NCBI RefSeq assembly: GCF_037975245.1 | Contig: NC_092566.1 | Coordinates: 1,304,001 to 1,368,000 of the forward strand | DNA from: Apostichopus japonicus | Taxonomy: Eukaryota > Echinodermata > Holothuroidea > Aspidochirotida > Stichopodidae | Reading direction: 5' to 3' | DNA length: 64,000 nucleotides | Shown: positions 25,753-39,000 of the stretch, piece after piece | How positions within the stretch are numbered: the first letter of the stretch is position 1 | How the letters are laid out: each line of letters begins with the position of its first letter | Program-made: the position numbers and the translations under genes | The notes under the pieces: generated by a model | What the model was told of the DNA's origin: nothing | What the model saw: only the letters and a program-made list of their open reading frames with translations | The model's database searches: none

Positions 25753-25819
25753 TCCATAACAACTCCCTGGTACAACCCACCCTATTATATGGCGAGCCAC
25801 CAGTCTCAAATCGTGGGGA

Positions 25820-25975
25820 ATCGACATATACCGATTTAAATCGGCATATACCAATTTCCTTCGACATATACCAGTTTATAGCAGCTTAAATTAACTTCTA
25901 CCGATTTAAATCGACATATACCAGTTTAATTTGACATATCATCGATTTAAATCGACATATATACCAAGAGAGTTG
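25820..25975. repeat. Degenerate short repeats of CGACATATACC and CGATTTAAATCG
   Basis: Five to six imperfect units built from the palindrome CGATTTAAATCG and the word CATATACCA. No function is evident. Confidence 0.7.
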
Positions 25976-26050
25976 CGAGGGAGATCTATAGCCTAATCGG
26001 TTTCTACGAATGAGTCGTCAACTATCAAAACAGTCTCAAATTATTTGTAA

Positions 26051-26732
26051 GGAAGGGGTTCTCCTACGACGTCATATATCCTTGTATGGGTACGGGATCA
26101 CTCCAATATTTACATGAGGGTATAGAGTATTAGAGTAAGACTATTGCTACCACATATACAAATTCGGAGGATATTCTATAGGGCAAAATGCTAATACAAA
26201 CTCAGTCGAACATTCGCTTTCCGTAGGTAGACTTTGAAATTATAGTGTACTAACAGTTGTGAGGAAGGGGTCATTTATTACGTCATATTTCCTTGTGTGG
26301 GTACGGGATCACTCCACTCTTTACATGAGGGTATGGAGTAAGAGTACAATTGCCATTATATTAATTTGAAGGATATTCTATGAAGCAAAATGCAGATATA
26401 AACTCAGCCACACATTCAATTTATATGAAAAACTATGTAAATTTCGAATTCAGTGGTACTTTATTTGCGAGGAAAGGTGTATTTGATGACGTCATATTTC
26501 CTTGTGTAGGTACGGGATCACTACAATCGTAATATGAGGGTATATAGAGAAAGAGTAGTTCTACATCATATAATAATCCGAAGGATATTCTATTAGGTAA
26601 AATGCAGATATAAACTCAGCCGCACATTCAATTTTAGCGAAAAACTATGTAATTTTTGGATTTAGTGGTACATTACATGCATGTGGGGAAGGGGGTCTTT
26701 GATGACGTCATACTTCCTTGTGTGGGTTCGGG
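26051..26732. repeat. ~210-bp tandem repeat, 3.3 copies, with CRE-like sites
   Basis: Units share TGACGTCATATTTCCTTGTG, GGGTACGGGATCACT, ATGAGGGTAT and GGATATTCTAT. TGACGTCA is exact at 26,487-26,494 and 26,703-26,710; the related sites are CGACGTCA at 26,067 and TTACGTCA at 26,278. It lies between the divergent genes. Confidence 0.9.
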
Positions 26733-27342
26733 ATCACTGCAAAAAATAAGTTAAGTCATATAACCCATACTGAATATCGTGAACACACCAGCTCACTTTT
26801 CAAATTGCTCAACTTATTAAAATTTAGCAATATTATTTCTCTTAAAAGGCTTGGAATGGCTTACTTTCTGTAGCCTTTCATGACTTCTTTACTATTAACA
26901 GCGCCATACATAGTCACCGCACTATAGAAGTGCCGGTCAAGCACACCACAATTTATGTAATACAACATTCGGTACGTTAAGTTTCAAGAATCGTGCTATA
27001 AGGACATGGAATTCTTTTACATGCTACTATAAAATCTAAACCATCTAAAGTAACATTTAGAAAAACGCTAAAAAATGTAGTAATTTCTCAGTATTGATAC
27101 ATCGTTTATATTGTTTAATCATAAATTATTCCTTATTAAGACATTAATTATATTTTCATTTATGTATATACTTTTTTTTTGGGAGTCCTTTGACTTTGTT
27201 AAGCCTGTATTGGCTTTTAAAGGACTTCCCTCCATATTTATATCTGTGGAAAATCAAATAAACAAACAAACAAATCTCTTAAATGCTCCTCTACGGGGTA
27301 AAATGGTGATGCAGCCGGCTCGAGGCTCGCCAGTGTATAGGA

Positions 27343-27705
27343 AGTGCCGGATTTATAGGGGAAATGGGTGATTCCCCCCCCCCCCCCCGCCCTCTACCAG
27401 AGGTCCCCTCTATACAAAAAATATAATAATTAAAAATTTAGTTCCTTTTAGTATTATTTTTTTTAAGTTGTAATTTGTCTTACCTGAAGATCTACTTGGA
27501 GGTAGGCTAGCTGCATGTGTAAACATGTATTTACTTCAGATATATAACTTATTAAGCCTTTCTTTATATGTATAACTTGTCAGTTCCAATTACATGCTAT
27601 AAAGTGATTTTGATGTGTAAATTTTGCCGTGTATTTCAATTGCTGTGTATGAGGGCTCATCGAACCTGTGCTCCTGCCCCCCCCCCCCGGTCTAAATCCG
27701 ACACT
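27343..27705. mobile_element. TIR element (MITE-like), 363 bp
   Basis: Ends are imperfect inverted repeats: AGTGCCGGATTTATAGGGG at the left, and the complement of the right end reads AGTGTCGGATTTAGACCGGG. A poly-C run lies just inside each end. No coding capacity and no convincing target duplication. Confidence 0.6.
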
Positions 27706-28544
27706 AAATAGATATAGTATAGTGTTTCATAAATAAGTATTAATACTTATTAAAATTCTTAAAACTAAAAATATATATATCTTTACTTCATATAGTTAAA
27801 CAATAAATGATATTCGTACGTAAAACAAACTTTCCTTCTCATCTTGTAGGCCTAATGTATCGAAAGATTACTTGAGTAATGCCACAATGATATATTTTTT
27901 TTGCGTTCCAAAGAGTTTTGTATTGAGTCTGAAGAGTTGAGTCTGAGAAACTGACTGACCCAGTCATAATCGGCACCAATGGGGTCATAATCGGCACCAA
28001 TGGGGATAGGGGGGTGGCTTTCTACTTTCCAGTTTATATTCTCTAAATATCCTCTAACTGTTCTATATAACCTTTCGCATGTATTTTGCGGTAAATATTT
28101 CAGTTTACAATTTCAAATTTATTTCTTATATGTTTGACAAGAAATACACAAAATATCATACGGTGGGCAAATAAAAATGTGAAGGACACTAGAAAATAGA
28201 AAAGACTGTTATCTATCAGCTATTGACCATGTTTATAAAAATTTGATAGGTATTTACTAACATTATATTCTCTTCCGAAAAAAAGGAGAAAAATAAACCT
28301 TAAATGGAATTTTCCTTTTTAAAAGTGATTTACGAAGTCTCTTCCGCACGAGTATAAGTTCCCCGGGCCAAAACTTCGGTTGTTTCACAGTATGAGACCA
28401 GACCAGAACTGGTATGTGAAATCTGCCATGTTGTGTTTTTTTGCTTTATCAAATGTTCGCTGATTCGATGTTCCGTGTATTTAACGCGACTTTTGATTAC
28501 GTAGATTTAGTTAGGGTCAAAGGTTTCTCCTTCGTATACTTACC

Positions 28545-28710
28545 TTACGTGGCACACGAGCCTACCAAATCTGGGATGGAACTCTACCGACAATGAAGCC
28601 TTTACGGCTGTAGTTCGTGTTCGAAGCTGATTTTGTACTTTTGAAACATTATATTCGGACATTTAGATGAGCAAACGTCGGTTTTAAACCCCGCATTTTC
28701 CTTGTAAAAT
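28545..28710. promoter_or_regulatory. Putative bidirectional promoter / first non-coding exons of SLC9B and SEC24
   Basis: A strong minus-strand donor (ACGTAAG/GTAAGTATA, exon end 28,544) and a plus-strand donor (AAAAT/GTAAGTTA, exon end 28,710) face away from each other 165 bp apart. Both coding genes need an upstream untranslated exon, because each ATG lies in an exon preceded by an AG acceptor (24,014 minus, 29,623 plus). The simplest reading is a compact head-to-head promoter with short first exons. No TATA box was noticed. Transcription starts cannot be placed from sequence alone. Confidence 0.4.
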
Positions 28711-29622
28711 GTAAGTTATGTCACGCAGCCGTGAAAACATGGCCGTAGCCTACAGTGTACCTACTTCTTAACATTAGGCTTAACGTTATTCGCTATTCTA
28801 TGAGTAGCACCGCATGTAACAAACAGCCTAACGAACTGGACTACACCTAAGTTACGCCTAATAAAATGTGTTGCAGTTGCAAATAATTGGGGTTTGTTTT
28901 CGGTATTTAAGAAGAAATTATAGCATGTGATAACCTTGAATACTTTGTGATAATTTAAAATGTGATTCGCCTATGGCTTATCCTAAATTAGGTTTAGTCT
29001 AGGCCTTGGGTAACTTACAGCTACAACAACTAGTAATAATCATGGCATTATGCCTAGGCCTACACCTTCAATTTAAATTCATAAGGGCCTAGGCCCAATT
29101 TAGTGCCATTCCCCCTTAGGTACATACCACCATACCATTCTGCTATAGGATTTGATCCTTTACCACCATTGCGGAAAGGCTCAAAACCAATGGCGGAAAG
29201 GTACACTTTAGAAATGGATTTTACCATGGTCTACAGTAATGTATCGGTGAAACTTTCTTTGAATTGCGGGGAAGGATAAGTACGCCGTCTTTCAAATGTG
29301 ACGGTTTGCTGGATAAACTGAATTGTAGTTAAGACAAGATTGGGAAATTTACAAAGTCTTAATGCACAGGTTGATTGATACACTAAAATGTATAAAATTT
29401 ATATAAAGGCCTATATCTTAATAAAATATAATAGGCTGATTGTTAAATTAAAGACTGATTTTGTGGATTTTGATGGTAGGACTTATAAATGTATTGAAAT
29501 AAATGTATATATAATTTGAATTGCTGAAATAAATATGAGTCGATATACATTTTCATCTTTGGTTGAGGTTGGTGTTACTTTGTCTGTAATATTCAAAATT
29601 GCCTTTCTATTACTTTTCTCAG
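28711..29622 (+). other. SEC24 intron 1 (inferred)
   Basis: Between the candidate donor at 28,710 and the acceptor at 29,622. Rich in the words GGCCTA and TAGGCC; no gene recognised. Confidence 0.4.
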
Positions 29623-29727
29623 ATATAGAAACACATTATTGAAGTTCGGTGCCTTTGTTGCCTTCATTGATATCATCTTGCATTAATACTACAAAGCTGA
29701 AATACACGTCTGAAGAGAGTTATCATA
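29623..29727 (+). other. SEC24C/D: SEC24 5' UTR part of exon 2
   Basis: Acceptor TTACTTTTCTCAG at 29,622 precedes 105 untranslated bases before the ATG at 29,728, which has A at -3. Confidence 0.6.
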
Positions 29728-30053
29728 ATGAGCCAGTACACCAATTCTGGACCTCCGGGTCCAGGCCAGTACCAACCATATCAACCTAACTATGGTCCAC
29801 CAGGGGCAGGCCCACCACAGCAATCATACAACCCAGGAGAAGTAGCACAGCCTGGCAAACCTCCTGTTGGACCTTATGGTGCTGCAGGACCATTGCCCGG
29901 TAGACCTCTGCCCCCTGGATCAGCTGCAAATGGACCCTCCAGTGCACCACAGTATGGACATATGAACAATGTTGGTAGCCCATCAAATAGTTTGGGACCC
30001 CCTCCTGGACCAGGTGCACCCCCTGGTGGATCAGTGAAACCTGGAGTGCAAAG
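29728..30053 (+). CDS. SEC24C/D: SEC24 coding exon 2 (residues 1-108)
   Basis: Starts [20 protein letters not shown]; donor CAAAG/GTACCT, phase 2. Low-complexity Pro/Gly/Gln/Tyr-rich, typical of the disordered SEC24C/D N-terminus. Confidence 0.88.
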
Positions 30054-33000
30054 GTACCTCATTTTAAAATGGGCAGGAATTTATTTTGAACCATAGTTCC
30101 TTGCATAGCTGTATCATCAAATGTATAAAGTTATCTGCAAGTTGCATCCTGGTTGCCCATTGGTGAAACTTCTTGATTAACACTTTAAAAAGCTAATATT
30201 TAATATGGTTGTTAGAAAATAATATTGTTTGAAGTCTGTTATTTTTGGAACAACATTTGCAAAGTATTGTTGGAAATAAAAGGATAAATCATAATGAAAT
30301 TCAAACACTAGTTGCTCTCTGGTTTGATTTGTTGGGAGTTACTGAAGTAGTTGATCTTGTAGAGGAAGGAACATCACAGCTTGATGTTTGTTTACCAGAA
30401 AGAGTTTTGCCCCTTAGTTGTTTTTTGAGAGCTATTCCTCAAGATCATCATCTCCATGATTAATTGGTTAAAAATGATAACTGTTCCCTTTATTTCTTTA
30501 TTTTTTTGGCTTGATTTTACAGACACGATCAGTTTCGACCACCTGTTGGTCAATATGGCACTGGAGCAATGCCACAACATAATAATAATATGGCTGGGCC
30601 ACCACCACCCCAGCAGTCATCTGCTGGACCCGTTGGTCTACCAAATCAGATGGCTGGAATGAATTTAAATCAAGCTCCACCGAGTATGGTAAGCAATTCC
30701 TCAGCTTTCCATGTTGCTTTCTCAAAGAGGTAACATGTTAGTCGCGAAGATGTAACCGAGCTATGAAATTTATGGTACTAGCTGCACAGTGTGTCAAAAG
30801 ATACAGTTGAGAGCATGTCTGAATGACGTAGTCCAGTGTGGCTTACAAAGGAAGAGAAGTTGACTCAATTCTTTTGTAGACGAAAACATTTGTCATCACT
30901 TCTGTTCGGAACATTTGTGTATCCCCCTACTTGATTTACCTCAATCATGTCCCTGCCCACTGGTTGTTCTTTTTCCTTGTCCTTCCCCCCCCCTCCCACC
31001 CCAACAGCGGCTTTGTACACCTTGCTTATACATGCTCAAATGTTTTATTCTTTTTGAGGGGCATATGTGCAGATGGAGGGAGCTATACCTTAAAAACATT
31101 ACCAAGTTCTCAGCACACTTACTCCTGATAATATTTTCTCACATGTTTGCAAACATTGCTATTATTCCATTGTTTCATGTATATCCTGAAACTTCACTTA
31201 GTCTGTTGAGCTAAATGGGAAATAACACTACATGGCTTACATTAATGTTTTTTATATAGGGGCCACCAACAACATTAGGTCATCCTCCCATGCAGAGGCC
31301 CCCTTTTTCACAACCAGGGACTTATGGAGGTACATCGACTGGAGCCCAGCAACAAATGGGGTATGGACAACCACGTCCAGGGATGCCAATGCAGACTTCA
31401 CAACCACCAGGTAAGTTTGCAAGTATGGTAGAAGAAATTGACAAAAACTCAAATGCAACGCCTAGCTCACATGTGTCCTACCTAAGCTTAAATTTCACAG
31501 ATCTCCAAATGCTATTTATGCTATTTATCGTGTTGGCAAGATTTCTTACATAGAAACTGACTATTGTTCCCCCCATTTAGGTCCACCTACAAGCATGCAG
31601 GGACCGGCAAGTGCTATGGCTGGACCACCTAACAGTATGCATGGCCCACCAGGCAACTTTCAAGGTCCACCGGGTGGACAGCCACCAGTCAGTATGCATG
31701 GAACCCAAGGAAACTTTCAAGGTCCACCGAATAGTATGCATGGGCCACCAAACAGTATGCATGGACCACCAGGTGGCCCACATCAACAGTTAGGCCAACA
31801 GCCTATGTCAAGGTACCCTGGGCCACAGTCAAATAACTTCTCTGGACCCCCGCAGCCAGGCTACGGTGGACCACCCACTGGTGGAGTACCTCAGGGCGTA
31901 CCTGCTTACCCTGGTGGCCCTCCTGTCCGTAAGTCCTCATACTTATTTGCAAGTGTAATTTTGCCTTCATTTGTACTTCATACTTCTCATAAGGTATCAT
32001 TTTGAATCATGAAAGTCTTTGTGTGTGAGGGACTCCAGCATAAGTTTGAAATGAATCATTTTAAGAGGATCCATCTTGCTCATCTGTTCTCCCTCTCTCT
32101 CTCTCTCTCTCTGTAGCACCTCCCCAGAGTACTCCACCTATGTCTCCAGGCCCTATGAGTGGCCCTGGTATGAGACCTCCATATCATGGTGGGCCACCAG
32201 GACCAGGGATGGCCCCAGGGATGGCCCCAGGGATGGCCCCAGGGATGGCCCCAGGGATGGCCCCAGGGATGGCCCCAGGGCCTTCGGTACAACCACCACC
32301 CAAGAAACTGAATCCAGACCAGATGCCCAGTGTGGTGAGTATATTCTCAAGGTTGGCATTTCCATTCTATTTCTCAGTCATCTCTCTACTGGCTTGTGTG
32401 AGTCATTTAGTGTAAGGATGTATAGTATTCCTTCACAGGACAAAATATAAATACCTGTTTGCTTTACTTTATTATATTTTCATCCAACTTTGTGATGGTT
32501 TCATTTGTATTTTGTAAGATGATTATTCACTTTGTCGCTTAACTACAAGAATTGTCTTTCATCAAATCTCAGATGCTATCATCTGCAAGTTAATAAACCT
32601 CCATGCTCCATAACTCCATGCCCAATACAGGAACGAGTTAAAACTTGATTTAACACTATTAGACCCTCTCCCACCCAAAGAAACTTATATTGTGTTCTCC
32701 AGCCCACCAACCATTTGGAATAACTTCATGCCCAATACAGGAATGAGCAAAACTTGTTTAATCACTTAAAATCTATCAGACCCTCTCCCACCCAAAGAAA
32801 CTGATATTTTGTTCTCCAGCAAATCGTTCTATTCTTCTCCTTCTATTGTTTCTTTCTCAGATTCAAGTCATTCAGACGGACAGGAATGCCAGAGGTGGAC
32901 AACAGTTCTTAACAAATTTATGGGGCCAGGTTCCTCCTTTAGTCACCACAGAATTTCAAGCTATCGATCAAGGTAGAATAGACTTTTTAAACCTTTGGTC

Positions 33001-36000
33001 TGCTGCAAAGATAATCAGTGCTATTTATATCGATTCAGCCTCATTGCAGCGGATTCTGCAGCTACTGCAGCATATCTGTTCTGCCTTAATATCGGGAAGT
33101 AAAACATTGGAAAGTTGCGCATTTTGCCTTAGATGTGTTTAGCACTAAGAGTTTCCAAAGGGAACTGAATGTGATAGCATTTGTTCCTCTCTCGCTAACC
33201 TTTCGTTTGAGCACAAAATAAGGAGGTTGTCATAGCAACATGATATTAGGCGAATATTTTGCACTGCTCAGTAAGTTTGAAGAAATTGTCAACCAAACTC
33301 ATCTGTTACATTTTTCTTCTAATTCATACCGGCAAATTATTTTTGTCGAGTGTTTCGAAAGATTTTGCTTGGAAAGCCCAAAATGAGTACTCTTTACAAA
33401 ATATATTGAGGATATTGAGTTGGTCAGACAAATTGACAGGCAACTGTTTAGGAATTCCTGTATTTTAATGAAATTAAAATTCAGATTTATGAGTAAAAAA
33501 AAATTGATATCTTCTGGCTCAACTAATGTAGATAATGAGTGGTTTTCTTTATGAGATTGGACCCTTGTTAAGTATAGAATTGTTTCTCATTTTATTTTAT
33601 AGGTATCTCTAGTCCACGGTTCTTCCGATCCACTGTATACAGCATTCCCTGTAACCAAGACATGGTGAAACAGTCACAGATTCCAATTGGATTTGTGGTC
33701 AAACCATTCGCAGACTTGCCAGATAACGAGGTATTTTATCAGCCAACGTCCCCTTTTTCTTCACAGTGAACTGTGTAATTGTTTAAGCAGCTGATGAAAG
33801 CTGCAAACCCTCTTTAGGGATGGAAATTTATGTCAACACCTTACAGGAACAAGTTACTCTATAAAAAAAATAAAAGGCCTCATATTGTGATCTACAAATA
33901 AGCTGGAATGAGGATCTTACCATTCCCCCCCCCCCATCTCCCCTCCCCATATCATGATTACCCAAATCATTGCTATTAGTGACTATGTCAATCAAATTTG
34001 ATGATTATGTTTCTTTCGTTATATTTCGAATGTACTATGACCGGGTTACATAATATTCTGTTTGCACAGGGAATTCCAACAGCTTTTGCTGAATGTTACC
34101 ATAGTGTTTGCATGGTGACAGTGTTTTTCTTTCTTTGTATTCCTTGTCTGTCTAGCAGTAGGGTATTGATAATTAGCATCCCCTAGCTCTGATGTGTAGA
34201 CTATCAGCTAATATTAATACTGCTGTACCATCTGTGTGATTTGTTTGCTCTATCCTGCTCCTGCACCTGTTGTTGACAATGTTATAGATATCCCATCAGC
34301 TCTATCTGTGCAATGAACACTCCACTGTAAATGTGTAGTAAAACGTGTAGATGTGAGTGTTTTGCCATGATCGATAAAGTAGTTAGGTTACTGCATTTTG
34401 CCAGACGACAAATGCACAGAGTATTACAGTAACCAGCTTGTGAGTTATTGGACTAATTGATTCAAAATGATGGGGAGGTTTTCTCTTTGCATCGTGACTG
34501 TGATATTAACAGCATGGAAGTTTACTGTTTTTACCACATCCCTCCTCCCACCCCCTTGCCCCTCTCAAAAAGAAAACAAAACAAGAGCAGAATATGAAAG
34601 AAACACCAATTAATTGCCAAATCAGAGAATAAATAGTAAAAGTATGTAACTTTGGCTAATCATTGCTACTCATCAGCGTTTGATGCCAGAATGAAAGTTA
34701 TGGTTAAATCACCATACGTGTAGGATACAAGGTTACTAAAGTAATTAAATGAACTGCGTTTACAAAAGAACCAACCGACACTTTGTATTAACTTCGTGAA
34801 GGACTATTACAAACAGAAGCATTGGGTTCAGATCATCTCATGCTACCCTCCCAACGGCCAGCCAGGTTTCACTGTACCTTGGTTGGTATAATATTGGGGG
34901 TAAGAGTAATATCAGCTCTTTTAAAACCCAACTAGTCACGTTAATGGCATAGTTGGTTCCTGTGAGAGCAAACATTATCCTTGATTTTTGATGATTATAC
35001 TGTGGATATAGTGTACAAAGATATTAGCAATGGAATACCTACACTCGGTTTGAACATGATAGTAGGTATGTGACCCTGTCCCTAATCTCTTTTATATCCT
35101 ATTTTCAGATGGCCCCTCCCATCACAGACCACGGCCCTAACGGTCCCGTCCGATGTAACAGGTGTAAGGCTTACATGTGTCCCTTTATGACATTTGTGGA
35201 GGGTGGAAGAAGGTTCCAGTGTGCTTTCTGTTATGGAATTACTGATGGTAAGGAAGCATTTGAGCGATATCAAAGTTTCAGTTCACCCTGAGAGATTGCA
35301 TGAAGCATTGCAAACAATTTATCGTATGATTATACAATCTCCCTTCCAACGGCCATACAGGTTTCTTGTACCTGTATTGGTATAGATAAACAAGGGATAA
35401 ATTAAAAAAGTTCTTAAAAAACCCAAACTTACAGCAACACCTGGAGTTTGGTTCCTGTGAGGACTAACACCTTAACTTTATTTACAGTAATCAAAGCTTA
35501 AGAAAGTTAAATATTAAATAGTATGCCGTGCAATGTTTGCTGCCAAGAAGAATCTGCATAATGTGTATAATTTAAATTCCATCGCTTTCTTGATATGTGT
35601 GATTTCAATAGAGTTCAAATCATTGTTGAGATTTTGTGCAACTTGTTACATAGCAAACATTGTTCTGGAGTTTTAGCAAACATTATGGGAACAGTTGAGT
35701 ATTGAAAAAAGATTTCATTTGAAATGAGAGTCTAGATTCAAAAACTTTGTTTATCGTAAACGAAATTGATGTTAAAGAAAGAAAATGATACACAATGTAA
35801 AATGATGAAAGTGGAAATAAAACAGATTTAAAGTTGTCTTCTTTGTTTACCCTATCAGTTCCACCAGAATATATACAACCTCTTGATCATATGGGAAAGA
35901 GGGTTGACATCAGTGAAAGGCCGGAGCTCGCCTTGGGTACCTACGAATATCTTGCCACCACAGATTATTGCAAGGTAATTAATCAAAGAAACAAATATTA

Positions 36001-39000
36001 ACACTTCAATTCAGCTGAAGAGGGAAGAGTTTGTTTTGTACTCATAATTTAAGATATTCAGTGCTAACAGTTGATAGTAACATCTTGGGTGACGTTTCAA
36101 ATTTACGAATATTTTGTACTTTTCAATACTTCAAATGGGATCAGCTTTCATAACAGCAGCTGGAAGAAGCTTTGTTTGTCTGTAATGTGACATCTTCCGC
36201 CGCATTAATAAAATGTAAAATGTAGTTTGTTCGTGTCTGATCTATATAGCGATTTGGCTGCATTGCAGTTTTGAGGACTTACTTCTTAAATATTGTGTAA
36301 ATAAAGAGAGATTGCATGAAGCATTGCAAACAATTTATAGTATAACTCTACAATCTCCCTTCCAACGGCCATACAGGTTTCTTGTACCTGTATTGGTATA
36401 GATAAACAAGGGATAAATTAAAAGAGTTCTTAAAAAACCCAAACTTACAGCAACACCTGAAGTTTGGTTCCTGTGAGGACTAACAGCTATACATTATTTA
36501 GTAATCAAAGGTTAAGAAAGATAAATATAAAAATAGTACATCATGTATGCCATGCAATGTTTGCTGCCAAGAAGAATCTGCATAATGTCTACTTAAATAC
36601 CTTTGCTTTCTTGATATGTGTGATTTCAGTAGAGTTCAAATCATTGTATAAGATTTTGTGCAACTCAATACAGAGCACCGATGAAATAGGAAATGAAATC
36701 GGTTTAAAAGTTGTTCTTTTGAGGGCATTACATTGAAATTATCATCGAAACATATTAATAATTATAGTGCATTATTGGCCCAGGCTTCTAGACTTTAAAG
36801 ACATGTCATTTTACATCACTCCTAACTATGGTAGCAAGACCAGCAACTCTCAACGGCTCTGGCCACACTTATGCTCTGGCCACACTTATTCTCTAGTGGC
36901 CAAACTTATGCTCTGGTGGCCAAACTTATGCTCTGGTGGCCACACTTATGCTTTTACTACCTATTTCATAACAGCGTAGACTTTCAATAGAGGTTGTTTT
37001 GTATTGCCCCCCCAACTGTTTCAACAAGATCAACATTGGTCAGCGGTTATGGTTAAAGTTTTGTTCTCTGCCTTTTTCCATAACTTTTTTACCTCATGGA
37101 GATTATTACTTCTCCCTCCAACTGGGAATTATTTGGATGGTTAAATCCTCAAAGAAAATAGATTTTGAAAGTTTGTAGTAAAGTTATAAAAATATTTGAA
37201 GGACAGTACTAAAACCAGTTATGGACTGTTTTTTCTTTTTGTCAACAGAACAACAAACTGCCACAGGCTCCTGCATATATTTTTATGATTGATGTAACAT
37301 ACCAGAGCATGAAGACTGGGATGGTTCATCTCCTCTGTAAAGAACTGAAATCTTTGCTGGACAGACTGCCTACGTGAGTAACAGACAACTTTATTCTTGT
37401 CTTTCTTACCTTATCTTTGAAAAAAAAGAACAAAATATTATTCACCCGTGTTGCAAACATTGCCAAAGTCGGCTTCTGTAATGTGTATTTTATTTTCTCT
37501 GAGATTGTAGTCTTCCCTTCCAACGGCCAATCAGGTTTTCATGTACCTGTTTTGGTATAGAATTATCGAGGGATAAATTAATAGAGTTTTTAAAAAACCC
37601 AAACTTGAAGCAATGTCTCAAGTTTGGTTCCTGTGAAAACTGACAGTAATATAACTGATTGAAAAATTCGCCACACAAAAAAAAAAGAAAAAAAAAAAAA
37701 AAAGGAATGTCATTTCTGGCTGGTATTTCATATTTTTCTTTATTCTCATATTGTGTGCCATTTCTGACAGTAATTTCAGATAAATTTTTGTCAAATCCTT
37801 GTGGAGCTGTGCCAGTATTCTTCTTTGAGTGGAATCTTTCTGCTATTTCCACATGTTAATGCCAATATATGTCACCTAATGTGAAGACTTTGTGGGAAAT
37901 AGGTGATTAAACTCATCAAAAATTCACAAAACTTGACTGTTCTATAAACTAGTGCAGCTTCTTTTCAACAAGAAGCCAAAAATTTGTTGAATTTGCTTCC
38001 TCAACATTCCAATTTGTGGAACCCTGAAATTATTGTCAAATGTCACTGGAACTTAAGGTCACATGATTTAAGCCTGATTTGACATGTTTTTTAATACTTT
38101 TCATTTTTCCTTTGATATTTCTCAGAGAGCATGGAATGAAGGAGTCGGCTATTCGGGTCGGCTTTGTGACCTACGATTCAACTCTGCACTTTTACAATGT
38201 AAACAGTGCCCTTGCTCAGCCTCAAATGATGGTGGTCTCGGATGTCCACGATGTATTTATGCCTTTGTTGGATGGGTTCATGGTAAAACTCTCGGAGTCC
38301 AGAGCTGTCATCGACAGGTACGTAAAAATATTGAGTAAAATAAAATAAAACTGTTAGCAATCTGCTTATCCACTAGAGAGCCTGTGTAGGAGAATGTGTA
38401 AAAGTAAGTTGGCCTAACGTCAGGCCAACTTACTTTTACACAAAATATTGAGTAATCACATGCAGGGTAAAAGCGCAACCTGTGAGCAAGTTTAGTTTAC
38501 TACAGCCCAAAAGGTTTTTGCAACCTTGTCAATGCAGCCAGTGGAAATTTATAACAAGAGAAAACATGGAATATGTATACTTTGCAAGAGTATGTATTGG
38601 CCTGACTTGGGACTGGATATTTCAACATAAGAGATGGACAATACATAGGCTGTGTACAGCTTTTAAGCGCTATGGGCAGTTGCTCATTTCCTGGAGTGGT
38701 GCTATATAAATCTACATTATTATTGTTATTACTACTACTACTACTATTATTAGTATTATTATTATCATTACTATTATCATGATTATTTATAACTCATTTT
38801 TTGTAATATTTCCTTCACGATATAATACAAAACTTCTTTATTTGTCACTGTGGTAGGGGCCTCCTTAGATGTTACATTATGATAGTATACAACTATTTTA
38901 GTTGCTTTACCAAGCAAGTAAGAAAATTGGTTGATGTCCTACCTTTTCTCACAAAAAAAAATCTTCTGGGAATGTACATGAAAGAGGGGAAAATTGTTCC

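Noticed and set aside
25650-25775. Spliced-leader RNA gene
   Set aside because: The U2 resemblance is clear, no Sm site or leader-donor arrangement was found, and no gene here requires a leader.
29786-32365. Antisense open frames across SEC24 exons 2-6
   Set aside because: They mirror the Gly/Pro-rich repeats of the real exons.
32995-33110. Another structured RNA in SEC24 intron 7 (GCTGCAA/TTGCAGC and CTGCAG words)
   Set aside because: A 7-bp stem exists, but box motifs are not at the right spacing and there is no second copy for covariation.
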